The position numbers and the translations under genes are program-made. DNA of 41,438 nucleotides. Origin: an uncultured Elusimicrobia bacterium. GTDB lineage: Bacteria > Elusimicrobiota > Elusimicrobia > Elusimicrobiales > Elusimicrobiaceae. Every line of letters starts with the position of its first letter. Position 1 is the stretch's first letter. A model generated the notes under the pieces. It ran no database searches and had not been told where the DNA came from. It was given only the letters and a program-made list of their open reading frames with translations. Shown here one piece after another: positions 30,302-39,679 of the stretch. Location of the stretch: the NCBI GenBank assembly GCA_947306425.1, contig CAMZGO010000013.1, positions 1 through 41,438 of the forward strand, in the 5' to 3' direction.

Positions 30302-31231
30302 ATGCTGAACCGAATAATTGCCAATATAAGTAAATTTGCTGATAAGTTGCGTACTTCTATCGCTCGAAGAATGATATTAGTTAAGTTCGGAAAAGGTTAC
30401 AGGCACATCCATCCTTATTGGCCCTTTATGAAAATCAATTTCAAAGAAGACGGCCGGCACGAAATTGTGTTTAAGGGGAAAAAGGTCTACACTACAAAAA
30501 GTTTCAAAGAACTAAAAAATAGAAAATATGATGAAATAGTAGTTTTTGGAGCAGGGCCATCGGTAAAACAGATGGATATTTCTAAAGTTAAACCGGAAAC
30601 TGCTATCCTGGTAAACGGTGCAATGGCTTTAGCAAATAAGTTAAAGGGCGGGCCCTTGATGTGCGCTGTTTTTGACTATGCCTTTTTATGGGATAAAAAT
30701 TGTTCTAAAATGCTTGATGATTTGCCGGTAGGGACTAAACTCCTTGTAAGTGATTGTTTTCTGGGTTATGCCTTGAGGAAAAACAGACATTTGCTTGATA
30801 AGTTTGATTTATACCTTTCTTTCAGTGCATTACATCCTTATTATAAGCCGGAAAGGAAAGTACAGCAGCTGCCAAAAGAAGATTTTAAAATAGGATATGA
30901 TTCCGCCTTTTCTTATAATCCTCAAAAAGCAATGTTTGACGGGGGTACTATACTAACTTGGGCTTTACAAGTCGCTTATTATTTACGCGCTGATACAACT
31001 TATATCTGCGGTCTTGATTTGGGTAATTTTAATGAACCGCATTTTTACGAAACGGAAAAAAACAAAATTGTAAGTATCGGACTATTACGTGATTATCAAA
31101 GAATTGAAAATTTTATGCGGCTTGCTTCAGAATCTTTTAAAGAACAAAATCTTAAAATTTATAACTGTTCACCGGTTACAAAATTGCCATACTCAATTTT
31201 CCCGTTCAGTGAGCATTTCATAAAAAAATAA
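30302..31231 (+). CDS. GT42/DUF115-like putative nonulosonic-acid transferase
   Basis: 309 residues from the ATG at 30302 (AGGA, 7-nt spacing). YDEIVVFGAGPSVKQMDISK resembles the nucleotide-binding start of GT42 sialyltransferases and of DUF115 (Maf-type) proteins, and GGTILTWALQVAYYL followed by TTYICGLDLGN resembles their later conserved block. Both families use or attach CMP-activated nine-carbon sugars, which fits the pseudaminic acid genes that follow. The ~75-residue N-terminal part is basic. Assignment is by motif and context; a different sugar-phosphate function is possible. Confidence 0.55.
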   Translation: MLNRIIANISKFADKLRTSIARRMILVKFGKGYRHIHPYWPFMKINFKEDGRHEIVFKGKKVYTTKSFKELKNRKYDEIVVFGAGPSVKQMDISKVKPETAILVNGAMALANKLKGGPLMCAVFDYAFLWDKNCSKMLDDLPVGTKLLVSDCFLGYALRKNRHLLDKFDLYLSFSALHPYYKPERKVQQLPKEDFKIGYDSAFSYNPQKAMFDGGTILTWALQVAYYLRADTTYICGLDLGNFNEPHFYETEKNKIVSIGLLRDYQRIENFMRLASESFKEQNLKIYNCSPVTKLPYSIFPFSEHFIKK

Positions 31232-31260
31232 TATACAATTAAAATGAGGAGATAGAATTT

Positions 31261-32259
31261 ATGTTAAATGACAAGACAATTTTAATAACAGGCGGTACGG
31301 GTAGTTTCGGTAAGAAATTTACAAAAACCGTATTAACCAAGTATCCAAATGTCAAGAAGATAATTATATTTTCACGCGATGAGTATAAACAATTTGTAAT
31401 GCAAAATATGCCGGAGTTTAAACCGTTTGAAGAAAAACTCCGCTTTTTTATCGGTGATGTTAGGGATAAGGAGCGCCTCTACCGTGCTTTTGAAGGTGTT
31501 GATTATGTAATTCACGCTGCTGCTTTAAAGCAAGTACCTGCTTGCGAATATAACCCTTTTGAAGCAGTAAGAACAAATATTATCGGTGCAAAAAACATTA
31601 TTGATGCAGCCATTGACAAAGGTGTAAAAAAAGTTGTTGCTTTATCAACCGATAAGGCTTGTGCTCCTATCAACCTATACGGTGCAACAAAATTATGTTC
31701 CGATAAACTATTTATTTCAGGCAACTGTTATTGCGGCAGTAAAGAAACACGTTTCGCCGTAGTTCGCTATGGTAATGTGGCAGGATCAAGGGGTTCAGTA
31801 ATTCCGTTTTTCCAAAAACTTGTTGCCGAAGGGGCTAAAGAATTACCAATAACCGATATGAAAATGACACGCTTTTGGCTTAAACTTGAGCAAGCCGTTG
31901 AAATGGTTTTAGAAGCCCTTGAAAATATGCATGGCGGCGAACTTTATGTTAAGAAAATTCCTTCTATGCATATGCCTGACTTAGCAAAAGCAATCGCACC
32001 TGATTTAAAAATTAAGGAAGTCGGCATTCGCCCTGGCGAAAAAATACACGAACAAATGATTACGAAAGAAGATGCCCCCAATACAATAGAATTTAAGGAT
32101 TTCTATATTGTCCTGCCTCAAATTGTTATGGAAAATAAAAATGTGGATACCTATTATCCTAATGCCAAAAGAGTTCCGCCGGATTTTGAATATAATTCCG
32201 GCAACAACGACCGCTGGCTTACTATTGAAGAAATGCGTAAACTTATAAGCGAGATTTAG
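31261..32259 (+). CDS. pseB: UDP-GlcNAc 4,6-dehydratase (inverting), pseudaminic acid step 1
   Basis: 332 residues. A short-chain dehydrogenase/extended fold: GGTGSFGKKF binds NADP, and AAALKQVPACEYNPFEAVRTN with STDKACAPINLYGATKL contains the active-site region where the usual Tyr-x-x-x-Lys is YGATK. The inverting C5 dehydratases (PseB/FlaA1) have this pattern and the KQVPACE motif. It makes UDP-2-acetamido-2,6-dideoxy-L-arabino-hexos-4-ulose. AGGAG lies upstream. It begins the biosynthetic part of the operon. Confidence 0.93.
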   Translation: MLNDKTILITGGTGSFGKKFTKTVLTKYPNVKKIIIFSRDEYKQFVMQNMPEFKPFEEKLRFFIGDVRDKERLYRAFEGVDYVIHAAALKQVPACEYNPFEAVRTNIIGAKNIIDAAIDKGVKKVVALSTDKACAPINLYGATKLCSDKLFISGNCYCGSKETRFAVVRYGNVAGSRGSVIPFFQKLVAEGAKELPITDMKMTRFWLKLEQAVEMVLEALENMHGGELYVKKIPSMHMPDLAKAIAPDLKIKEVGIRPGEKIHEQMITKEDAPNTIEFKDFYIVLPQIVMENKNVDTYYPNAKRVPPDFEYNSGNNDRWLTIEEMRKLISEI

Positions 32260-32261
32260 GT

Positions 32262-33356
32262 ATGAAAGTCTATAATTACGGCAAACAGTATATTGACAAA
32301 GATGATTGTAAAGCAGTATTAGAAACATTAAAATCACCCTATCTTACTTGCGGCCCCAAAGTGCAAGAATTTGAGAAGGCAATTTGCAAATATACAGGCG
32401 CGAAATATTGCGTTGCGGTAAATTCTGCAACATCCGGTTTACATATTGCTATGCTTGCGGCAGGTGTAGGTGTTGGGGATGAAATTATCACAAGCCCTAT
32501 GACTTTTTTGGCAAGCGCGAATTGTGCCCGTCTTGCCGGCGCAACAGTAAAATTTGCCGATGTTTTACCTAAAACAGCAAATATTGATCCTAACGAAATA
32601 AAAAAGCATCTAACTAAGAAAACTAAGGCAATAGTACCTGTACATTTTACAGGTCAATCTTGCGATATGGAAGCAATACAAAAAATTGCTAAAAAGGCAA
32701 AACAAAAAATCTATATAATTGAAGATGCAGCACATGCAATCGGCTCTAAATACAAAAACAGTCAAGTCGGCAGCTGTAAATATTCCGATATGACGGTGTT
32801 TTCCTTTCACCCGGTAAAAACAATTACTACCGGCGAAGGCGGTGCGGTTACAACTAACGACGAAAAACTTTACAAAAAACTTTTAGCGTACCGCAGCCAT
32901 GGTATGCACCACACTCAAGATTGGTGCTATGATATGATTGAACTTGGCCTTAACTATCGTATGACAGATATTCAGGCGGCATTAGGCATTTCTCAATTAA
33001 AAAAATTAAATAAATTTAAAAAACGCCGCCGCGAAATTGTGGCTTACTATAATAAAAACCTTGGTTTAAAACATTTGGAAGAAGAAACATTTTCAAATGC
33101 TTGCTTTCATTTATATCCGGTGTTAGTAAAAAACAGAAAAGAATTTTATCATAAGGCAAAAAAAGCAGGCCTTAATTTGCAAATTCATTATATACCTGTA
33201 CATTTGCAGCCTTATTATAGGCAATTCGGTTATAAGGCGGGTAATTATCCTAATGCTGAAGAATTTTACGCCCATTGTATATCTTTGCCGCTTTATTATG
33301 ATTTAACTAATGCCGATTTAAAAGAAATTGTCAGGAGAATAAAGAACATTTTATGA
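32262..33356 (+). CDS. pseC: UDP-4-amino-sugar aminotransferase, pseudaminic acid step 2
   Basis: 364 residues. A DegT/DnrJ/EryC1-type PLP enzyme: VNSATSGLHIAMLAAGVGVG, IEDAAHAIGSKYK (Asp to pyridine N), and FSFHPVKTITTGEGGAVTTN with the PLP-binding Lys. YNYGKQYID at the start and the 364-residue length match PseC. It aminates C4 of the PseB product. It follows pseB by 2 nt and overlaps the next gene by 4 nt. Confidence 0.92.
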   Translation: MKVYNYGKQYIDKDDCKAVLETLKSPYLTCGPKVQEFEKAICKYTGAKYCVAVNSATSGLHIAMLAAGVGVGDEIITSPMTFLASANCARLAGATVKFADVLPKTANIDPNEIKKHLTKKTKAIVPVHFTGQSCDMEAIQKIAKKAKQKIYIIEDAAHAIGSKYKNSQVGSCKYSDMTVFSFHPVKTITTGEGGAVTTNDEKLYKKLLAYRSHGMHHTQDWCYDMIELGLNYRMTDIQAALGISQLKKLNKFKKRRREIVAYYNKNLGLKHLEEETFSNACFHLYPVLVKNRKEFYHKAKKAGLNLQIHYIPVHLQPYYRQFGYKAGNYPNAEEFYAHCISLPLYYDLTNADLKEIVRRIKNIL

Positions 33357-34252
33357 AACTTTGTTTAGGAACAGTACAATTTGGTATGAATTACGGAATC
33401 AGAGGGCAAAAGCAGCCCTCTTTAGAAAATGCTGTCAAAATGCTTGACTATGCCACCCAAAACGGTATTGAAGCTATTGATACAGCCCATTCCTATGGAA
33501 CTGCGGAAGATGTCGTGGGAGCATTTTTAAAAAGAAAAACAATCAATAGGGAAAATTTATTTATCAGTTCCAAGTTTCATCCCAATATGTTGGATGATGT
33601 AAATCCAAAGGAATATCAAACAGTTATCAGTAAAAATTTAGAAATTCAACTTAAACGCTTAAATACCGATTATTTGGATGCTTATCTCTTCCATAGTTCC
33701 CGTTACGCTTTTAATGATGCCATGTTGGAAGCAATGTTTAAAGTAAAACAACAGGGTAAAGTAAAACATTGCGGTGTATCCGTTTACTATCCGGATGAGG
33801 CAAAGAGATGTATAGAAAGTCCTTTTGTTGATTTTATGCAGCTTCCTTTTAGCATTTTTGACCAAAGAATGGCAAAAGACGGCATTTTTGATTTAGCCAA
33901 AAAAACGGGAAAGCCGCAAATACACTCAAGAAGTGCTTTTATACAAGGGCTTATTTTGATGGAAGTTGAAGAAGTACCGCCTTTTTTGGAAAAAGCAAAA
34001 CCGATAGTCAAAAAAATTGATGATTTATGCAAAAAATATCAGGTTTCCCGTATCTCACTTGCCATTAATTTCGTTAAACAGTTTGATGCCGTTTCCCATC
34101 TGGTTTTTGGCATTGATAATATAGAGCAGTTAAAAGAGAATATTAAGATATTTCATAACCCGTTTCCGAAGGAAATATTACAAGATATCGCCAAAGAATT
34201 TGAAAATATAGAAACCAATATAATAATGCCCAGTTTATGGGTCAAAAAATAG
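33353..34252 (+). CDS. Aldo/keto reductase-like protein in the nonulosonic acid operon
   Basis: 299 residues with a TIM-barrel AKR pattern: LGTVQFGMNYGI, AIDTAHSYGTAE (catalytic Asp and Tyr), ISSKFHP (Lys) and DAYLFHSS (His). All four tetrad residues appear present. It likely reduces or oxidises a sugar carbonyl with NADPH. Its place between pseC and an aminotransferase gene suggests it modifies a sugar intermediate. The exact substrate is unknown. Confidence 0.8.
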   Translation: MKLCLGTVQFGMNYGIRGQKQPSLENAVKMLDYATQNGIEAIDTAHSYGTAEDVVGAFLKRKTINRENLFISSKFHPNMLDDVNPKEYQTVISKNLEIQLKRLNTDYLDAYLFHSSRYAFNDAMLEAMFKVKQQGKVKHCGVSVYYPDEAKRCIESPFVDFMQLPFSIFDQRMAKDGIFDLAKKTGKPQIHSRSAFIQGLILMEVEEVPPFLEKAKPIVKKIDDLCKKYQVSRISLAINFVKQFDAVSHLVFGIDNIEQLKENIKIFHNPFPKEILQDIAKEFENIETNIIMPSLWVKK

Positions 34253-34260
34253 AGGTATGT

Positions 34261-35574
34261 ATGAACAATAAAAATTGTAAGGAATTACAAGAAAAAGCAA
34301 AAAAATTAATACCGGGTATGACGCAACTTTTATCTAAACGTCCGGATAAATATTCTATGGGTGTTTGGCCTACATATTTTAAAGAAGCACATGGTGTTGA
34401 AGTAACAGATTTAGACGATAATAAATATTTGGATTTCAGCATAGGAGGTATCGGTGCAACAGTTTTAGGTTATGCCGATCCCGATGTAAACAAAGCAGTT
34501 ATTGACGTTATTAACAAAGGTTCTGCTTCCACTTTAAATCCGCCGGAAGAAGTAGCATTGGCAGAAAAACTGCTTGAACTTCACCCATGGGCAGATATGG
34601 CAAGATTTGCACGCGGCGGAGGTGAAGCGATGTCTATTGCCGTACGTATTGCACGCGTTGCAACAAAAAAAGATACTATCGTTTTCTGTGGTTATCACGG
34701 TTGGTGCGATTGGTACCTTGCTGCTAATTTAGGTAAAAAAGATGCCTTGGATGACCAATGGATAGCAGGCCTCAACCCAAACGGCGTACCAAAGGGTTTA
34801 ACAGGAACGGTTATTCCTTTCTATTATAACGATATAGAAAATTTCAAACAGGCAATAAAACAAGCGGGAGATGACCTCTCCGCTATCGTAATGGAACCGA
34901 TAAGAAATTTTAAACCGACGCAAGAATTTATTGATGCAATACATACTGTTGCCAAAGAAAAGAAAGTGCCTTTAATTATTGATGAAGTAACCGCTGCGTT
35001 TAGAATTTGTAACGGCGGAGCGCATTTGAAACTCGGTTTTAAACCTGATATGGCAGTATTTTCAAAAGCATTGGGGCAAGGGTTTCCGTCTTCAGCTATT
35101 ATCGGTAAAAAATGGGTTATGGAATATGCTCAAGATGCTTTTATCACAAGTACAAATTGGACTGAACGAATCGGACCTACGGCGGCACTTGCTATGATTG
35201 AAAAATTTGTCAGAGTTGATGCTTCAAAGCACATGGTTGAAATATCTTCTGCGGTAATGAAAATCTGGGAAGAGACCTCAAAAAAATATGGTTTGGAAAT
35301 ACATATAAGCGGTTTTAAACCATTGATACATTTTTCTTTTAAAGACAATCATCTTGTAAATATCGCTTACTTTACTCAAGAAATGCTTAAAAAGGGTTTT
35401 TTGGCAAGCGGTGGATTCTATGCCATGTATGCCCATACTTTTGAACAAGTGGAAAAATACGGTAAAGCCGTTGATGAAGTCTTTGCCAAACTTGCCGAAC
35501 TTATTAAGCAAGGTAAAGTTAAAGAAAACTTGGAAGGCAAACCTGCAACAGCCGGTTTTGCAAGGGTAAATTAA
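34261..35574 (+). CDS. Class III aminotransferase (glutamate-1-semialdehyde-aminomutase-like)
   Basis: 437 residues from the ATG at 34261, which follows AGAGG by 5 nt; an in-frame ATG at 34237 overlaps the previous gene. PLP fold type I, class III: YLDFSIGGIGATVLGY, FARGGGEAMSIAVRIAR, CGYHGWCDWY, IIDEVTAAFR (PLP Asp) and VFSKALGQGFPSSAIIG with the PLP Lys. It resembles HemL-like enzymes, but the location argues for a sugar aminotransferase or mutase rather than tetrapyrrole synthesis. Function in the pathway is not established. Confidence 0.85.
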   Translation: MNNKNCKELQEKAKKLIPGMTQLLSKRPDKYSMGVWPTYFKEAHGVEVTDLDDNKYLDFSIGGIGATVLGYADPDVNKAVIDVINKGSASTLNPPEEVALAEKLLELHPWADMARFARGGGEAMSIAVRIARVATKKDTIVFCGYHGWCDWYLAANLGKKDALDDQWIAGLNPNGVPKGLTGTVIPFYYNDIENFKQAIKQAGDDLSAIVMEPIRNFKPTQEFIDAIHTVAKEKKVPLIIDEVTAAFRICNGGAHLKLGFKPDMAVFSKALGQGFPSSAIIGKKWVMEYAQDAFITSTNWTERIGPTAALAMIEKFVRVDASKHMVEISSAVMKIWEETSKKYGLEIHISGFKPLIHFSFKDNHLVNIAYFTQEMLKKGFLASGGFYAMYAHTFEQVEKYGKAVDEVFAKLAELIKQGKVKENLEGKPATAGFARVN

Positions 35575-36261
35575 ATGATAGCAATAATAACTGCACGCGG
35601 CGGCAGTAAAAGAATACCGCGTAAAAATATAAAAAACTTTATGGGTAAGCCCATGCTTGCTTATGCCATTGAAGCAGCACTTAAAAGCGGAATCTTTGAA
35701 GAGGTTATGGTGTCAACAGACGACAAAGAAATTGCAGAAGTCGCAATTAAATACGGCGCTAATGTGCCTTTTATGCGTTCGGCAAAAACAGCAAGCGATA
35801 CTGCCACAACTTTTGATGTTATAGACGAAGTTATAAACGAATATAAAAAACTTGGCAAAAACTTTGAAAGTTTATGTTGCATATACCCTTGCGTACCTTT
35901 TTTAAAAGCGGAAACTTTACGTGATGCTCATAAAAAAATGAGAGAGGGTAATTTTGATGCTATAATGCCTGTTTGCAAATATTCCGTTCCGATAGAATGG
36001 GCAATGAAAATAGAAAACAACTTGCTTGTTCCTTTTGACAGGGAAAAACAAAATATGCGTTCCCAAGATATTGAACCGAAATATTTTGACGTCGGTATGT
36101 TCTATTTTTGCAAAACGGAAAAGATATATCAGCACAAATCACTTGCACCGGATAATACCGCCGCTTATATTTTGGATGAAAAAGAGTGCCAGGACATTGA
36201 TAATGAAACCGACTGGCAACTTGCAGAATTAAAGTATAAGATAATACATAATGAAAAGTAA
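35575..36261 (+). CDS. pseF: CMP-nonulosonic acid cytidylyltransferase (PseF/NeuA-like)
   Basis: 228 residues. IITARGGSKRIPRKNIKNF is the CTP-binding signature of CMP-sugar synthetases; VSTDDKEIAEVA, the acidic FDVIDEVI stretch and YFDVGMFYF are other family features. It activates the finished nine-carbon acid with CMP for transfer. With pseB, pseC and pseI it is most likely PseF. It starts immediately at the stop codon of the aminotransferase and overlaps the next gene by 11 nt. Confidence 0.88.
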   Translation: MIAIITARGGSKRIPRKNIKNFMGKPMLAYAIEAALKSGIFEEVMVSTDDKEIAEVAIKYGANVPFMRSAKTASDTATTFDVIDEVINEYKKLGKNFESLCCIYPCVPFLKAETLRDAHKKMREGNFDAIMPVCKYSVPIEWAMKIENNLLVPFDREKQNMRSQDIEPKYFDVGMFYFCKTEKIYQHKSLAPDNTAAYILDEKECQDIDNETDWQLAELKYKIIHNEK

Positions 36262-36928
36262 AAATAATCGCGGCTTTAAGTGGTGTTTTTTAAGGTTTTT
36301 GTCCTGTTTTATAATAGACAGGAGCAAGAGGCGTGCCTTTCGTTTTAAACATGGTTTAACCATATACGGTATCAATCGCAAAAAGTATAATATTGGAGAA
36401 GGGTCATATTTAGGAAATAATACAGTAATCTCAAACCCAGAGCAAACTGTTATAGGTAAATACTGTTCAATATCACACGAAGTTTATATTGGCCCTACGT
36501 CCCATTCTCTCCATTACTTAACAACTAATTCTTTCATTGAAAATGAAGACAACGGAACTATTGATAATGCTATTGTTGTTCCAAAAAATAATCTTGTAAA
36601 ACCAGAATTTGAAATCTCAAAACCAGTGATAATAGGTAATGATGTTTGGATAGGGCTCAGGGCAATCATAATGCCTGGGATAAAAATCGGAGACGGCGCC
36701 GTTATAGCAACGGGGGCCATTGTTACAAAAGATATTCCGCCCTATGCTATAGCAGCGGGTGTACCGGCAAAAATTATCAAATATAGGTTTTCACCACAAA
36801 TTATTGATGAATTATTAAAATTAAAATGGTGGGATTATCCAAAAGATTTCATAATAACTTTACCATTTGATAATGTAGAAAAGTGCATAAAATTGCTTAA
36901 AGAAAATTTACATTTAAAGGCGAAATAA
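36251..36928 (+). CDS. Hexapeptide-repeat acyltransferase (CatB/XAT-like)
   Basis: 225 residues. The central part is a left-handed beta-helix built from hexapeptides (YNIGEGSYLGNNTVI, TVIGKYCSIS, PVIIGNDVWIGLRAIIMPG, IGDGAVIATGAIVTKDIPPY), ending in AIAAGVPAKIIKYRF, which is the standard CatB-type ending. HSLHY may contain the catalytic His. It probably acetylates a hydroxyl or amino group of the sugar. It overlaps pseF and is translated with the operon. Confidence 0.85.
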   Translation: MKSKNNRGFKWCFLRFLSCFIIDRSKRRAFRFKHGLTIYGINRKKYNIGEGSYLGNNTVISNPEQTVIGKYCSISHEVYIGPTSHSLHYLTTNSFIENEDNGTIDNAIVVPKNNLVKPEFEISKPVIIGNDVWIGLRAIIMPGIKIGDGAVIATGAIVTKDIPPYAIAAGVPAKIIKYRFSPQIIDELLKLKWWDYPKDFIITLPFDNVEKCIKLLKENLHLKAK

Positions 36929-36929
36929 A

Positions 36930-37691
36930 ATGTACAAACTTGGCTTAAAACTCTGGTCTGTAAATACCGATTATTATTATGAAGAAGCAAAAAAACTTTA
37001 TAATAAAGGTGTTTTTGATTATATAGAGTTATATGTCGTACCAAATACTTTGGAAACCATAGACAAATGGTCAAAAATCGGCATACCTTTCATTATTCAT
37101 TGTCCTCATTTTATGCACGGTTTTAATCTAGCAAAAGCGGAAAAAAAAGAAAATAATTTTGCTATATACCAAGAAGTTAAACAATTTGCGGATATTTTAA
37201 ATGCAAAATACATTATCTTTCACGGCGGGGTAGATGGTGATATTAAAGAAACAGCTAGACAACTTACAAGTTTTAATGAACCCCGTGCTTTAATAGAAAA
37301 TAAACCGATGGTTGCTCTTCCAAACAGAATGGGGGGGAATTTTTGCCGCGGTTATAATAAGGAAGAAATACAAATTGTAAAACAAGCCTCCAGCTGCGGT
37401 TTTTGTCTTGATTTCGGGCATGCAATATGCGCGGCAAATTTCCAAAAGAAAGAAATTTATGAATACTGTAAAGAGTTTTTAGCTCTAAAACCAAACATGT
37501 TTCATCTGACAGATAATACAGACATAAATTCCCCTTATGATACTCATCCGAATTTGGGCAAAGGGCAGCTTAATTTAGAAAAAATTAAGCAAATGCTGCC
37601 TCAAGATGCTATAATTACTTTAGAAACAGACAAGACATCAAAAACAAATTTAGACGATTTTATCGGAGATTCAAAATGTATGAGAAATTAA
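36930..37691 (+). CDS. TIM-barrel sugar isomerase/endonuclease-IV-like protein
   Basis: 253 residues. Xylose-isomerase-like TIM barrel pattern: IPFIIHCPHFMHGF, YIIFHGGVDGD, LIENKP, LDFGHAICAA, FHLTDNTDINSPYD, and IITLETDK. The His, Asp and Glu residues are arranged as metal ligands of the AP endonuclease 2/sugar isomerase superfamily. A sugar isomerase or epimerase role is likely given the operon; DNA repair is less likely. Not a known pse gene. Confidence 0.65.
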   Translation: MYKLGLKLWSVNTDYYYEEAKKLYNKGVFDYIELYVVPNTLETIDKWSKIGIPFIIHCPHFMHGFNLAKAEKKENNFAIYQEVKQFADILNAKYIIFHGGVDGDIKETARQLTSFNEPRALIENKPMVALPNRMGGNFCRGYNKEEIQIVKQASSCGFCLDFGHAICAANFQKKEIYEYCKEFLALKPNMFHLTDNTDINSPYDTHPNLGKGQLNLEKIKQMLPQDAIITLETDKTSKTNLDDFIGDSKCMRN

Positions 37692-39049
37692 ATATCCGCC
37701 TTGCGACAGCAGAAGATTGTAAAAAAGTTTTTGATTTATCTAATGACCCTGTTGTCAGGGCAAATTCTATACATCAAGAGCAGATTAAATGGGATGAACA
37801 TTGTAAATGGTACAAAAATAAAATTAATGACCGAGATTGTTTTTTCTATACGGTACATAAAGAAGATCAATTTATAGGATATATACACCTTGACAGAAAT
37901 GAACATAATCAATGGATTATTACAATTCATATACTACCCACTATGCGTGCAAAAGGGTATGGAACACAAATCATCTATGAAATTAACAAGTTACATCCAG
38001 AAAAATTTTTAATTTCATTTGTCAAAGAACAAAACTTTAATTCTCTTAAAATATTTATAAAAAATGAATACAAATTAGTTAAGTTGGTAAAAAATGATAA
38101 TAGTACAAACCTGTTTTTATTAGAACGCCCAACCAAAATAAAGAAAATTTTAATATCTCCTATCGGCGGTCAAGCTATTTATGGAATAATAGAATATTTC
38201 AAAAGAAATAATTACATAGTGATAGGTATAGATAGTTCTAATAATCCAGTAGGAAAATATTTTGTTGATAAATTTTATAAGGTACCGCCAGTAAATGACC
38301 CATCATATAAAAAAACAATTTTTGATATTTTAAAAAACGAAAATATTGATGTTTTTTTAAGTTGGCTAGATGCAGAAATATTATTTTGGAACAAGAACAA
38401 AAATGCAATTCCACAACAGTGTTTAAATAAATTTTATATTAATTTTTGGCATGATTACGAAACATTCCTTAATAAAAAGTGTTTCTATAATAAATTACAA
38501 AAAGACGGGTTTAAATTTCCGGAATTTTATACTGTGGGCAGTTCTTTCCCAATTATTGCTAAACCCAATTTCGGTTCCGGTGCTAAAAACGTAGCATTAT
38601 TAAATTCTTTGGATGATTATAAAAACTTCATTGATAAGGATAATTTCGTCTTTCAACAATATATAAGAGGGATAGAATATACAGTTGATTTCATTGCTGA
38701 CAATGGAATTGTAGTTAATTATGTATGTAGAAAGAGAAACATTTCCCGCGGAATATGTCTAGATGGAGAAATAGCAGAAAACGCAAAAATATACGGTATA
38801 CTAAAATCTTTTTGCCAAACTTATAATATAAATGGGCTTAATAATATTCAATTTATTGAAAACAATAATACTTACTATATTATAGATTTTAATCCCCGCC
38901 CTAGTGGAACAATAATGTTAACCATCAAAGCCGGGGTTGACTTGTTGCAAAATTATTTAGAGCAGAAACAAAATAAAAATATAACTAGATTTGACCGACC
39001 TAAACCTCTAAAAATGATTAGATATTATAAGGAATATTATTATGTATAA
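37676..39049 (+). CDS. GNAT acetyltransferase fused to an ATP-grasp ligase
   Basis: 457 residues. Residues 1-150 are a GNAT domain: the acetyl-CoA loop RAKGYGTQ (91-98) and FNSLKIFIKNEYKL; this is the kind of domain that PseH uses to acetylate the 4-amino group. From ~157 to 457 the protein reads as an ATP-grasp: ILISPIGGQAIYGIIEYF (pre-ATP-grasp fold), FPIIAKPNFGSGAKNV (ATP lysine and Gly-rich loop), FVFQQYIRGIEYTVDF, and YIIDFNPRPSGT (Mg-binding Asn). ATP-grasp enzymes join a carboxylate to an amine via acyl phosphate, so the protein may both acetylate and ligate a group. It overlaps both neighbours and is strikingly AT-rich. Confidence 0.75.
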   Translation: MYEKLNIRLATAEDCKKVFDLSNDPVVRANSIHQEQIKWDEHCKWYKNKINDRDCFFYTVHKEDQFIGYIHLDRNEHNQWIITIHILPTMRAKGYGTQIIYEINKLHPEKFLISFVKEQNFNSLKIFIKNEYKLVKLVKNDNSTNLFLLERPTKIKKILISPIGGQAIYGIIEYFKRNNYIVIGIDSSNNPVGKYFVDKFYKVPPVNDPSYKKTIFDILKNENIDVFLSWLDAEILFWNKNKNAIPQQCLNKFYINFWHDYETFLNKKCFYNKLQKDGFKFPEFYTVGSSFPIIAKPNFGSGAKNVALLNSLDDYKNFIDKDNFVFQQYIRGIEYTVDFIADNGIVVNYVCRKRNISRGICLDGEIAENAKIYGILKSFCQTYNINGLNNIQFIENNNTYYIIDFNPRPSGTIMLTIKAGVDLLQNYLEQKQNKNITRFDRPKPLKMIRYYKEYYYV

Positions 39050-39677
39050 AGCCATTTTCTATGATTTAGATAATACACTTTACGACCAAACAGAAGATAT
39101 AAAACAACGTATATATTTTTGTACAAATAAATATAATTTAAACAATAAAATAGCTGCATATTGGTTAAAAGAATGGTTAGATGGCGGCCCTTTAAAAAAC
39201 AACTTAATTGATAATCTTGTCATAAAATATAACTTAGATTTAAATAAAAATGAATTAATAGATTCTTTTAAAACTTACAAAACAGAACTTATATTAGACG
39301 TTAATATAAAAAGAATGTTGTTAAACTTTAAATCAAACGGTATATACCAATTTATAGTAACTAACGGAAACCAAAATATGCAAGAACACAAAATACGAAC
39401 TTTGGGATTGGATAAAATAGTAAATGAATACAAATGTGCTATACCCCCTTATACTAAACCTTCTCCCTATTGGTATGATTATCTCATGAAAAAATATGGT
39501 TTATCACATGATGATTGCATTTCTGTAGGGGATTGGTATGCTTCTGAAGGTATGGCCGCCAAAAATTTAAATATTAAATTTTTATATTTACAAAATAAAA
39601 TTTTTAAAGAAAAAGTATTAGGAAAAGAAATTAAAAAAATAAAAAGTATATATGATTTAATTGGAGAGGTTAACTAA
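39042..39677 (+). CDS. HAD-superfamily phosphatase-like protein
   Basis: 211 residues. YDLDNTLYDQTEDIK is HAD motif I (two Asp), VTNGNQ is motif II, and SVGDWYASEGMAAKN is motif IV; KPSP is the motif III Lys region. It is close to pyrimidine 5'-nucleotidase-like HADs. In this operon it could remove phosphate from the product of the condensing enzyme or from an activated sugar. Overlaps the previous gene by 8 nt. Confidence 0.82.
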   Translation: MYKAIFYDLDNTLYDQTEDIKQRIYFCTNKYNLNNKIAAYWLKEWLDGGPLKNNLIDNLVIKYNLDLNKNELIDSFKTYKTELILDVNIKRMLLNFKSNGIYQFIVTNGNQNMQEHKIRTLGLDKIVNEYKCAIPPYTKPSPYWYDYLMKKYGLSHDDCISVGDWYASEGMAAKNLNIKFLYLQNKIFKEKVLGKEIKKIKSIYDLIGEVN

Positions 39678-39679
39678 AT

